From Berghia stephanieae (Eukaryota > Mollusca > Gastropoda > Nudibranchia > Aeolidiidae), in contig CM067449.1 of NCBI GenBank assembly GCA_034508935.3, forward strand, positions 620,137 through 684,136: a DNA stretch of 64,000 nucleotides. Reading direction: 5' to 3'. A program made the translations under genes and the position numbers. The notes beneath the pieces are model-generated. The model saw only the letters and a list, made by a program, of their open reading frames with translations. It made no database searches and was not told the DNA's origin. Shown in pieces: positions 25,901 through 32,665 of this stretch (the first letter of the stretch is position 1; the number at the start of each line of letters is the position of its first letter).

Positions 25901-27985
25901 AAGAAAAGAGAGCTCCACTTTCCCAACCTCCCTTGTTGTTTGTTTTACAGGACATCAATAACATGGAGAGATAAAACAACAAATAAATGCATAAGAATTG
26001 CGCATTTATATGGTTTGCACCATCCTAAAATTGATGCACTAGAATGGCTTATTTATTTGCTAGTGCATGTTGTTGTTTTCACAATATGACACTATTGATA
26101 CCTTGCCCTAGAATTGTGCATCATATTATGCCTGTGGTTATTATTGTAAATCGCTATTTTCCATATTATTTATAAAATCAGCCATTTTATCTAGTATGTA
26201 GTTACCAATTTTAAGTAGTTACCTATAAATTTATCAAATTTTAGAATAGAGGAAAAGTTTTATCCACTCTAAAGCCTTCCTTTGTTTTTTGACATTGTTA
26301 GTTAGATTATTTCTGCCCTTTATAAAAAAATGTTTAGTTTTGTTTGTTTTGTGTTTTTCTTTGTGAGGGTGAAACTCATCGTTTTTCATTAGCTTCCGGT
26401 AATGTTTTAATTTGACTTTATAAATTTGACTTTCTTTTCTCCCTTCTCATGTAGCCTGGATATCCAAGAGGCCTCGCAATCTTTGGAGAGTTCCTCTACT
26501 GGTTTGACAAGAAAGTTGTGTCGCGTATCCATAAAAAGACAAGGTCTGATAGACTCTGGGTCAGAGGAAGTAAGTTCAATGGACTCTCTGACCTCATAGC
26601 TGTGGAGCACACTGTCCCCGCTAATTGGCATCCCTGTTTCAACAACAACAGTGGCTGTTCTCACATCTGTTTTATCTCAGAGCTCAACAGAACTCAGTGT
26701 TCATGCCCAGTTGGAATGGTGCTGAAGACTGACAAGAAAACATGCTCGGAACCTCCAACGTGCAACTCCAATGAGTTTAAGTGTGCCAATGGTCAGTGTA
26801 TTCCCGCAGTCTGGCGATGTGATCAGTATCCAGAGTGCGATGATGAATCGGATGAGGCTAATTGTGAGGATTGTAAGCCTTCAGAGTTCAAATGCACCAA
26901 TGGTAAGTGTATTAAAGGAGAGCTGGCCTGTAATGGCCACAATGATTGCAAGGATGGAGCTGATGAAAAAATTGCTGCGTTGAAAAAAATTGTACGCAGA
27001 AAGGAGTTCCCGGTAAGACGGATCAATCTTCATCAAAATTGAAAAATGAAAGCCGTTCCACACCGTCCAAGGACTACACTATTGCAATTGTGGTTGTTGT
27101 TGTGTTTCTTTTAGTTGTGGTCATTTTGATCCTCGTGTGTCGACACAAAACCAATGCTAATAATAACACCAATCATCCAACTGATGAGGATATCATGATG
27201 ATGAAAAAGCCATTGAATGCTCCGCTCAGTGGAATCAGCCAAGAAGAAGACTTTAGTCAAAATTCTCTGTCCAGGGGCAAGTCAGTGGTCAGTGGGATGT
27301 CCGGGAGTGGTCTCCTTATTATGACAGGAACCACGTGACTGGGGCGTCCTCCAGTAGCTCAGCAGTCACGCAATACCCCAGAGAAACATTAAACCCACCC
27401 CCATCCCCCGTCACGGATCGGTCCTATACAAAGCCCCATCGGGTAATGTTTACGTCTCCCTCAACAGCCTTTCCATCTTTCAGAAACCTGGCTCGGGTAG
27501 TGGTGGTGGCGGAGGAGGAGGAGGGGGAGGGAGTGGAGGGCGACGGCGGAGAAATCATCACCACCACCATCGACGTCACCATCATCATCACCATCACCAT
27601 CACCACAACATTCCGCCTCCCCCCACCACCCCCTGTTCAACAGACGTTTGTGAGGACAGTGAGCCTTACCACCAACGCTATCACCACATGGTGACCCCTG
27701 TACACACATCCACCCCTGCTGCCAATGCCAGTAGCAATAACAACAAACACATAGGACGATCTTCCAAATCGCATTCCCGGTCCAATGTCAAAAAGTTAAA
27801 GTGCCGGATACAGGACGATTCTTTAGTCAGATTGAATTATGACTCAGACCCTTACCCCCCACCCCTACCCCTCGTAGTCATTATTTCTCGATGACATGAG
27901 CTGTCCACCATCTCCATCAACGGAAAGGAGTTACTTTAACCCTTATCCCCCTCCCCCTTCCCCTGTGGCTACCTCAGACTGCTGA
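3380..27985 (+). CDS. LRP6: LDL receptor-related protein 5/6 (arrow-like Wnt co-receptor), 17 exons, 5' end missing
   Basis: Single-pass membrane co-receptor that binds Wnt and Dickkopf outside the cell and recruits Axin through phosphorylated PPPSP motifs inside. The spliced product has the full family order: four YWTD beta-propellers each followed by an EGF-like module, LDLa repeats, a transmembrane helix and a proline/serine-rich tail. Family signatures are easy to read ([48 protein letters not shown]). Exons: 3380-3782, 4407-4586, 5596-5814, 9671-9802, 10258-10458, 11437-11632, 12412-12665, 18704-18844, 19362-19660, 20121-20347, 20806-20990, 21820-22023, 22648-22788, 23049-23311, 23869-24080, 25622-25844, 26455-27985. 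Every boundary has AG/GT and phases chain correctly. The first exon expects one base from an upstream signal-peptide exon that I do not see. Only two LDLa modules are present; vertebrates have three. Exon 3 and the last exon contain several apparent one-base losses. LRP5 and LRP6 cannot be separated outside vertebrates. Confidence 0.96.
4407..4586 (+). CDS. LRP6: LRP5/6 exon, propeller 1 blades 4-5
   Basis: Acceptor tag at 4404-4406, donor GTTAGT at 4587. It encodes [17 protein letters not shown] and [25 protein letters not shown], nearly residue for residue the LRP6 blade. Phase 2 at both ends joins cleanly to its neighbours. Confidence 0.95.
4720..5215 (+). repeat. Dispersed repeat family R1, copy 2
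   Basis: Same block order as copy 1, ending in AACCTAAATGTGTTGCAAGC at 5176-5195. It lies in the intron between propeller 1 exons. Confidence 0.78.
5596..5814 (+). CDS. LRP6: LRP5/6 exon, end of propeller 1, with two apparent 1-base losses
   Basis: Starts after the acceptor caaag and ends at AAAG|GTTTGT. Three reading frames are needed in turn: [14 protein letters not shown], then [17 protein letters not shown], then CDKITGTGS and IYSPMDIHA. These follow the LRP6 order exactly. One base is missing near the CCCC at 5644-5647 and another near 5716. With both restored the exon ends in the phase the next exon requires. I read this as consensus error or polymorphism, not as loss of function. Confidence 0.85.
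5925..6025 (-). mobile_element. SINE family S2, inverted fragment
   Basis: Reverse complement of the S2 body seen at 21078-21260: CTTGCTACCTTTTGGATAGG and GACCTAGCTACCCAATTA. Confidence 0.6.
7470..7563. repeat. (AT)n microsatellite
   Basis: About 94 bp of pure TA repeat directly abutting the left arm of a hairpin. Confidence 0.97.
7561..7670. repeat. Imperfect palindrome (fold-back)
   Basis: Left arm ATAACATTTGAAATAT ... TTTGACTTCTACAAGTTGTT pairs with right arm AACAACGTTGTAGAGTCAAA ... ATATTTCAATGTTAT around a short loop near 7610-7625. It may be the end of a fold-back DNA transposon. Confidence 0.8.
7815..7872. repeat. Inverted repeat, 24-bp arms
   Basis: AGAATACAAATTGT followed later by ACAATTTGTATTCT, with ACTCA and TGAGT extending the stem. 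It lies just right of the previous hairpin and may be part of the same element. Confidence 0.8.
9671..9802 (+). CDS. LRP6: LRP5/6 exon, EGF-like module 1
   Basis: Acceptor ctttcgtag, donor GTTTGT at 9803. It encodes [18 protein letters not shown], then [18 protein letters not shown], with the six cysteines of the EGF-like repeat that closes propeller 1. Confidence 0.95.
10258..10458 (+). CDS. LRP6: LRP5/6 exon, propeller 2 start
   Basis: Reads [24 protein letters not shown] and [16 protein letters not shown], matching the opening blades of propeller 2. Donor GTACAG at 10459. Phase 1 on both sides. Confidence 0.95.
10504..10752. mobile_element. piggyBac-like MITE flanked by TTAA
   Basis: Starts after TTAA at 10500-10503 with CTTTCTCATTACCAGCC and ends GGTTGGTAAGGAAAGGA before TTAA at 10753-10756. 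Internally related to the copy at 28511-28788, sharing CATAACGAATGTGACAATTT. It is non-coding, and its left end lies about 45 bp after the donor at 10459. Confidence 0.8.
11142..11385 (+). mobile_element. MITE of the CAGACCTGCC family, truncated copy
   Basis: Begins CAGACCTGCCTACTATTAC and shares a core with the longer copy at 31618-32250 (CATTTTGGCT-like block, GCATC block, CAGACTA block). No matching right terminus found before the exon at 11437. Confidence 0.65.
11437..11632 (+). CDS. LRP6: LRP5/6 exon, propeller 2
   Basis: Acceptor atacag, donor GTAAG at 11633. Encodes [19 protein letters not shown] and [16 protein letters not shown], followed by [12 protein letters not shown]. Confidence 0.95.
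12412..12665 (+). CDS. LRP6: LRP5/6 exon, propeller 2
   Basis: Encodes [38 protein letters not shown] and [12 protein letters not shown]. Acceptor ctaccag, donor GTAAG at 12666. The following 6-kb intron hosts the LTR element. Confidence 0.95.
12745..12870 (-). mobile_element. SINE family S2, inverted copy
   Basis: Contains TCTTGCTACCCTTTGGATAG and CAAGCTACCCAGTCATTACC, the reverse complement of S2 blocks at 21078-21260. Confidence 0.65.
13165..13305 (+). mobile_element. SINE family S2, left half, interrupted by the LTR element
   Basis: Contains TGGTAGAGCATTCGAT (tRNA-like A-box side), CCCGGGTGCAGTTGAGAT and GTAGCTGAGTCTGTCAGAT. It stops at the CTAGT target duplication, and the right half resumes at 17927. 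Confidence 0.8.
13306..13494 (-). repeat. LTR (3' LTR of the minus-strand element)
   Basis: 189 bp, nearly identical to the LTR at 17740-17926. The visible differences are a few bases and the length of an AG run. Confidence 0.94.
17740..17926 (-). repeat. LTR (5' LTR of the minus-strand element)
   Basis: 187 bp, followed on the minus strand by the TGGTGACAGCGGTGG primer-binding region and flanked by the second CTAGT. Confidence 0.94.
17927..18045 (+). mobile_element. SINE family S2, right half
   Basis: Continues the S2 body after the insertion: CTAGTGTCCTATCCAAATGG, GCAAGCAATTGCTGTTG and ATAGAAACTGGGATAAACTC. Confidence 0.8.
18055..18115. repeat. (TAA)n microsatellite
   Basis: About 60 bp of ATA/AAT repeats following the S2 SINE, likely grown from its tail. 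Confidence 0.95.
18704..18844 (+). CDS. LRP6: LRP5/6 exon, end of propeller 2
   Basis: Acceptor ttccacag, donor GTGAGT at 18845. Encodes [19 protein letters not shown] and [19 protein letters not shown], the conserved last blade. Confidence 0.95.
19362..19660 (+). CDS. LRP6: LRP5/6 exon, EGF-like 2 and start of propeller 3
   Basis: Encodes [18 protein letters not shown] and [16 protein letters not shown] (EGF-like 2), then [17 protein letters not shown] and [11 protein letters not shown] (propeller 3). Donor GTAAG at 19661, phase 0. Confidence 0.95.
19705..20095 (+). repeat. Dispersed repeat family R1, partial copy 3
   Basis: Carries the TTGGAATGGGATCACTTGG, GGAAACAGTCAAATG and CATTTGAGTGTATTCC blocks but lacks the terminal AACCTAAATG block. 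It ends just before the exon at 20121. Confidence 0.75.
20121..20347 (+). CDS. LRP6: LRP5/6 exon, propeller 3
   Basis: Acceptor ttcaacag. Encodes [35 protein letters not shown] and [17 protein letters not shown]. Donor GTGAG at 20348. Confidence 0.95.
20437..20619. mobile_element. Fold-back repeat family F1, copy 1
   Basis: Palindromic arms with GGTTTCCCCTTTATCAACAA and its complement around 20540-20555, then AAATTGAAGCTTACATTCAG. Homologous to the longer palindrome at 28091-28370. Confidence 0.85.
20806..20990 (+). CDS. LRP6: LRP5/6 exon, propeller 3
   Basis: Encodes [18 protein letters not shown] and [19 protein letters not shown]. The YWTD at the first blade is YWIK, a mild departure. 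Donor GTAAG at 20991. Confidence 0.93.
21078..21260 (+). mobile_element. SINE family S2, uninterrupted body copy
   Basis: Contains GATTGGGTAGCTGGATCTG, AAGTACTTTGCGATCGACAA, AGCAAGCAATTGC and ATAGAAACTGGGATATACTT. The tRNA-like head is missing, so it is 5' truncated. Confidence 0.75.
21586..21745. repeat. Long hairpin, about 70-bp arms
   Basis: Core arms AAATGACCCTCATCTCGGCA and TGCCAAGATGAGGGTCATTT around a loop near 21660. Flanking CCAGAAAAC ... CCTTCAAATAT pairs with ATATTTGAAGG ... GTTTTCTGG. A related half-copy lies near 30850-30915. Confidence 0.87.
21820..22023 (+). CDS. LRP6: LRP5/6 exon, end of propeller 3
   Basis: Acceptor attgtcag. Encodes [35 protein letters not shown] and [13 protein letters not shown], matching the family's last blade. 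Donor GTGGG at 22024. Confidence 0.94.
22095..22560 (+). repeat. Dispersed repeat family R1, copy 4
   Basis: Same ordered blocks as copy 1, ending in GACCTAAATGTGTCGTAAGG. All four copies point the same way as the gene. Confidence 0.77.
22648..22788 (+). CDS. LRP6: LRP5/6 exon, EGF-like module 3
   Basis: Encodes [18 protein letters not shown] and [17 protein letters not shown]. Acceptor gattag, donor GTAAG at 22789. Phase 1 on both sides, like the other EGF exons. No open frame stands out, so it is easy to miss by ORF length alone. Confidence 0.93.
22815..22945. repeat. (TTA)n microsatellite with ATC units
   Basis: Mixed ATT and ATC trinucleotide repeats, ending in pure TTA. Confidence 0.96.
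23049..23311 (+). CDS. LRP6: LRP5/6 exon, propeller 4 start, with a 12-residue tandem duplication
   Basis: Encodes [35 protein letters not shown], then [12 protein letters not shown] directly followed by [12 protein letters not shown]. The two 36-bp units (23240-23275 and 23276-23311) differ at several bases. Acceptor atctccag, donor GTAAAT at 23312. Confidence 0.92.
23869..24080 (+). CDS. LRP6: LRP5/6 exon, propeller 4
   Basis: Acceptor tcccccag. Encodes [30 protein letters not shown] and [14 protein letters not shown], closely following the LRP6 blade with its INVTR motif. Donor GTAAG at 24081. Confidence 0.94.
24668..25438. mobile_element. Tigger/pogo-like non-autonomous DNA transposon
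   Basis: 771 bp between TA dinucleotides (24666-24667 and 25439-25440). Terminal inverted repeats start CAGTCCACTCCAGATAATCG on the left and, read inward from the right, CAGTCCACTCTGGATAATCG. The subterminal region repeats GATTAACCGA-type motifs. No transposase frame is seen. It lies in the intron between exons 23869-24080 and 25622-25844. Confidence 0.85.
25622..25844 (+). CDS. LRP6: LRP5/6 exon, propeller 4
   Basis: Acceptor ctcttcag. Encodes [37 protein letters not shown] and [11 protein letters not shown]. Donor GTTAGT at 25845, phase 0. Confidence 0.94.
26455..27985 (+). CDS. LRP6: LRP5/6 last coding exon: propeller 4 end, EGF-like 4, two LDLa, TM helix, cytoplasmic tail
   Basis: In order: [16 protein letters not shown] (propeller 4 end), an EGF-like module about 26630-26750 ([13 protein letters not shown]), LDLa 1 about 26760-26865 (DDESDEANC), LDLa 2 about 26872-26980, a Val/Ile/Leu-rich membrane helix about 27074-27142, then the tail. 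Five PPPSP-type motifs survive: [46 protein letters not shown] and [13 protein letters not shown], ending in TGA at 27983-27985. The frame steps back by one base near 26966, 27310, 27475-27500, 27850-27872 and 27885-27892. Most of these lie in or next to A, G or C runs. Between motifs A and B is a Gly-, then Arg-, then His-rich tract (about 27490-27609). Confidence 0.88.
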
Positions 27986-28090
27986 CAGTAATTTTTGACA
28001 AATCATCATGAATACTTAAACTCGCTTACTTACTAACTTACTTGCCTCCTTACTTACTCTAATTACTTTACTCCCTTATTTCTAAATGAT

Positions 28091-28370
28091 AACGTGAAGT
28101 TGAATGTAAGCTTCAATTTAATTACAAAAACAGATCAAATGAACGTTTCGGGTTTCCCCTTTATCAACAAAACAGGATGATTGAAACACCACAGATGAAT
28201 GAGATGATGTGGTAGTGGCGTAGTTAACATTTATCTTAACTACGCCACTACACATCATCTCATTCATCTGTGGTGTTTCATTCATCCTGTTTTGTTGATA
28301 AAGGGGAAACCTAAACGTTCATTTGATCTGTTTTTTTAATTAAATTGAAGCTTACATTCAACTTCACGTT
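28091..28370. mobile_element. Fold-back repeat family F1, nearly perfect 280-bp palindrome
   Basis: Left arm AACGTGAAGTTGAATGTAAG through GGCGTAGTTAA pairs with right arm TTAACTACGCC through CTTACATTCAACTTCACGTT, with a loop of about 8 bases near 28229. Right-flank sequence AGCAGCAACATTT recurs inverted by the copy at 42746-42957, marking the true end of the element. Confidence 0.92.
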
Positions 28371-28510
28371 ATTATTTATTTCTTCGAGCTTCGAGCAGCA
28401 ACATTTAAACTCCCTTATTTCTAATACACTTACAACAACTATTATAACAGTTGACTTCATCTATGAGCAGACTCATGATCGGTACCATCAGCAGGGTAAC
28501 TTTGCTTTAA

Positions 28511-28788
28511 CCCTTTCCTTACCAGCCATTCTCAGAATTTTCCACCATAATTTCACACCCACCCAACACAAAAATATTATTTTCTTACTCAAACAGAAAA
28601 TCGACAATTACATTTTATGCACAATATTGATCAGCAAAATTAACTCTACACCACAGTGGCACGATTTTATGGCTATAATAAAACATTTTTCTTTAAATTG
28701 TGTGATTTACAAAAGAAATCTGAATGATAAAAGTGCTGGTTGGATCGTAACGAATGTGACAATTTTCCTATGGTTGGTAAGGAGAGGG
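28511..28788. mobile_element. piggyBac-like MITE flanked by TTAA
   Basis: 278 bp, CCCTTTCCTTACCAGCC at the left and GGTTGGTAAGGAGAGGG at the right, between TTAA at 28507-28510 and 28789-28792. Same family as 10504-10752. Confidence 0.88.
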
Positions 28789-28792
28789 TTAA

Positions 28793-28962
28793 AGGGAACA
28801 TTGCCTCTGTGAATTTGGAGCATTTTCAATCATACCAGCCTTGTTGCGTTTATTTTCCCAATTAAAAAAAAAAAATAGACGTGACTTTTCATCAAAGGAA
28901 ATAATTGCCAGAAAACTAAGTATGCTCTGATTGGTCCAAAATTAAAGAGGCAAAGTTTCCCT
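28793..28962. mobile_element. Second TTAA-flanked MITE of a different family
   Basis: Starts AGGGAACATTGCCTCT and ends AGAGGCAAAGTTTCCCT before TTAA at 28963-28966. Its left TTAA is the right TTAA of the neighbouring MITE. Confidence 0.82.
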
Positions 28963-29129
28963 TTAAGGCAAATTTACCTTAGTTGTCGCAAAAAACTCAG
29001 AAATCAAGCTGTAGGGACGGTTTAAAAAGATATCAACTTTGATGCAATTTTTGTAGGAAAATTTCATTAGTAACTTGATATAAAAGCTAAAAGACAATTT
29101 TTTTTCTTTTGGTACATATTATGACACAG

Positions 29130-29215
29130 TCAGGGGTCCCATTAGCTCAGTTGGTAGTGTTAAAAGACTATTGGACCGTTTATATGTAAGGAAATGACTC
29201 TGGCATGTCTCAGGG
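29130..29215 (+). repeat. Possible tRNA-like SINE head remnant
   Basis: CCCATTAGCTCAGTTGGTAG resembles a tRNA D-arm/A box. The B-box side (CAGGGTTATGATT) is degenerate and no SINE body follows. Confidence 0.4.
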
Positions 29216-29554
29216 TTATGATTTTTTGGAACAGACAAATAGAGAGCATATCTCTAAATCTAGATTATATTTGATTATATTCCAAAACAAACCGCCATTT
29301 TGGCTCGTGACAGTCATGCATGTTAGGGTGTTCGGTTTTAGCTTTACGTAAAGTTGGCCGTTTTGGAAATAGTTAATGGTGATATAGGATATATAATATA
29401 ATATAACCCATGGATGAGATAATGTTAATATTGGGGTTTTTGGGGAGCTCTTAGCTGAAAACAATTGTTGTATAACTACTACTTTAACAAGAACTATGAC
29501 TGCATCAACAACTGCTGCTGTTACTACTACTTCTATATACATACAACATACTAC

Positions 29555-29629
29555 TATACAACTACTACTATTACTACTACTACTACTACTACTACTACTA
29601 ACTACTACTACTACTACTACTACTACTAT

Positions 29630-29674
<45 letters not shown>

Positions 29675-29676
29675 AT

Positions 29677-29709
<33 letters not shown>

Positions 29710-29765
29710 ATACTACTACTATATACTACAACTACATACTACTACTATTATTATTCTACAATTCT
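29555..29765. repeat. (TAC)n microsatellite
   Basis: Trinucleotide TAC/ACT repeats with few interruptions. Poly-T and poly-Y frames here are artefacts of the repeat. Confidence 0.97.
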
Positions 29766-30934
29766 ATACTACAACTACTATTTCCACACACTACACATAT
29801 AGTTGCCCTTGTTCAATCGAATTTTGGATAAATAAGCTGAAAATTTAAAATTTGCTCTCTAGAATAACGAAAGGCTCAAGTCAGGCTGGGTTTTTTTTCT
29901 TTCCCCAATTCTCCCAGTTGTGTGAAAACATGGTCTCCTGCACTTTTTTTTTTTTTAAATATTGGGAGGACCTTAAGTAAAGGGTGTAAAATTCTTATTT
30001 ATGACTAGCAATAAACCTATTAACAAAGTGTCATCGATATATGCGAGTGACTTGTATCCCATTGTCAACAAGTCCTCTGTTCAGAATAATGATACACTTT
30101 AATTCTTGAGTATAGACTCGTAAACAGTGTCTCAGCTTGTAATGAAAGGAAGCGATGTTGGGCATATACAACGATGAGATTGATGTAAATATTTGGTCAT
30201 GGTGTTTTGTCCCTGGGTGAAGTATACAGTTGACTCAGGTGTAAGTGAGTACCTGAAAATTATGATAATATCGATTGAATACAAAAAATAAAAAAAAAAA
30301 AAGATGCTGAAGAAGGGGTTAGTCCTTGTATGAAGAAATGGAAATGTTGATCTGTATAGCTGACCAGGGGAATACACAAAGGACTAAGAGGGACATTGAA
30401 CATGGTGAGTCCATGGTAATGTCTGAAGTAATGTTTATAGTTCTATTTCATTCAATCTAGGATATGTATATGTAAAGTGTTTACTCAGGTATTATATCTT
30501 AAGATTTGTATTTTAAAAGAAAAAAAGAAATGCTTATTTTTAAAATCAGAATGTGCAATTTACCAATGTGTGGTTAAGTAAGGACAACTGTACCAAAATC
30601 AGTGCTGTGGCCGCAATCAGTACCACTACCACTACTGCTTCTGTGACCAACTTCTACTACAGTCATTTCAACTATCACCGCTATTTCCACCACCACAATA
30701 TCCCTTACTTCACTATTACTTGATTCTCTAACCACAACTATCACGACAGTTTCTGCCAATGTGTATGTAGATGGAATAGCAGGAGGAATGATAAATTCCA
30801 GCACTCTATGCGTTTTTGTTTGATGTAAAAAGTAACGAACAAAATCGAAGAAAACAGGTTTGTTAAGATGAGGGTAATTTTAATCAATATTTCAAGGACC
30901 AGTTGTCTGGCCAACTATGGCCTATTGGGATGAC

Positions 30935-31125
30935 CTTAGGCCCGCTTATTGAAGATATTTTGGTTAATTTCAAAAGATATTTTTGGGTTGTTTTTTTTTT
31001 TGCATGCATAACTATAAACCCCATCAGAGTACAAAAATATAGTTATGCATGGAAAATAAAAGAACAAAATGACTTTTGAAATTACTCAAAATATTTTAAA
31101 GAGGCTGGCCTAAATTCACCTCATA
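30935..31125. repeat. Imperfect palindrome, about 190 bp
   Basis: Inner stem TGCATAACTATA (31005-31016) with TATAGTTATGCA (31038-31049). Outer parts pair GGTTAATTTCAAAAG with CTTTTGAAATTACTC. The left side continues into sequence related to the hairpin at 21586-21745. Confidence 0.8.
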
Positions 31126-31617
31126 TTATGTGCGTGTTTTTCCATACTACGGCAGAATACTATCCAGGCTTCCATGGTGATAATGGTCAATTCTGCCATT
31201 CTAACAGACCTGCCTGTTCGTAGAACTGCGATTTCAATCAATCGTGTTGAAACATTCAGCGTTTTGTATTTTGTTGTATTATGAAGCTGTGACATTCATT
31301 TTTGTTCAATAAATTTTTTGTTTTCTAAACTGCAGCTTTTGGGCCACTTATCCAGTATGACCGGTATTGGTAGGTAAGATTAACATTGGCAGTAAGGACT
31401 GAGACATTGATAGGAACTGTCGTGTGCAACCTTCATTCTTGATCTTAACAGCCTCTGACGAGAATAATAATAATAATATTAATAAAAATGATAATTATGA
31501 TTGAACGATAATGATAGTCCTATGATGAACCATTGCCTTAGCACAAAGTTGTTTTATGATGATTGATTAATTATAATTGCAGCTTTCAACATGTTATTAT
31601 GTTGATTTGTATGCTGA

Positions 31618-32250
31618 CAGACTTGCCTACTGTTAGAAAAGATTCATAACAATTTCGACATTTTGGCTCTAATTTCAGACCTTTCTTAGCATCTCTAAGC
31701 CATTAACACTCGTTGAAAATGAAAGTAGATGCCAGACTACATCATTTTGAGGATTATTTTTGTTGCATCTCTAAGCCTTAACACTCGTTGAAAATGAAAG
31801 TAGATGCAGACTACAATTATTTGAGGAATTATCTTTGTAATGCATCTCAAGCATAACATCGTTGAAAATGGATAAGTAGATTGCCAGACTAATCATTTTG
31901 AGGATTATTTATTGTTAGACTTCTAAGCCCTTAACACTCGTTGAAATGAAAGTAGTGCAGGTGATACTCATTTTGAGGATTATATTTTGTTAGCATCTCA
32001 TCAAAGACCATTAAACACTCGTTGAAAATGAAAGTATATGCAGTACAAATAATTTTGAGGATTATTTGTGAGATAGCATCTCTTAAGCCATAACACTGTT
32101 AAAAATGAAATGTAATCCATGACTACATCATTTTGAGGATTGTTTTGTTCTATTGTGAGAGAGATGTTGAATTTTTTTAAGTTTACTATAGTGCTTCAAT
32201 TTTTTATCTCTAAAAATTACGAATTTTAAATGTTCAAGTCGGCAGGTCTG
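31618..32250 (+). mobile_element. MITE of the CAGACCTGCC family with internal tandem expansion
   Basis: Termini CAGACTTGCCTACTG and (reverse) CAGACCTGCCGACTT, flanked by TGCTGA on both sides (31612-31617 and 32251-32256). The middle holds about six or seven degenerate copies of a roughly 75-bp unit containing AACACTCGTTGAAAATGAAA and CATTTTGAGGATTATTT. The related copy at 11142 has only one unit. Confidence 0.85.
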
Positions 32251-32589
32251 TGCTGAGATAGATGGCATGAATTCGATTTTGTATATTTATATTATGTATT
32301 TGATATACTTAATGAATGTTGTTATGACTTTGTGGAGCGTGAAAACTCATTTGATATTATGAATATATAGAGTGCTAGGTTTGATTTCTTTTGCCCTGTA
32401 AATGTTTGATGTTTGCAGGCCTGGTCAACAAAGTAACATTGGAATACTAGATTCTCTGTATCCCAAGCTTTCTGTACAATATTTATCATCGTAAATTTTG
32501 ATTGTGTTTGATATTGATAAATAGGTTTTGAGTGAGGAGAGAAAGATCTGAACAAGTTGAGTAATTTTGACAAAAATTTTATATCCAAT

Positions 32590-32665
32590 ATCATCATCAT
32601 CATTGTCATTATCATCATCATCATCATCATCATTGTTGTCATTATCATCATCATTGTCATTGCTC
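32590..32665. repeat. (ATC)n microsatellite
   Basis: ATC/ATT trinucleotide run. Confidence 0.95.

Noticed and set aside
27424-27709. Minus-strand frames opposite the LRP5/6 tail
   Set aside because: Shadows of the Gly/His-rich coding tract.
3380-27985. LRP5/6 as a pseudogene
   Set aside because: All splice sites, phases and functional motifs are kept; isolated one-base losses near homopolymers fit sequencing error better than decay.
28345-28812. 155-residue frame on the + strand
   Set aside because: Spans the end of a palindrome and a whole MITE; composition follows the repeats.
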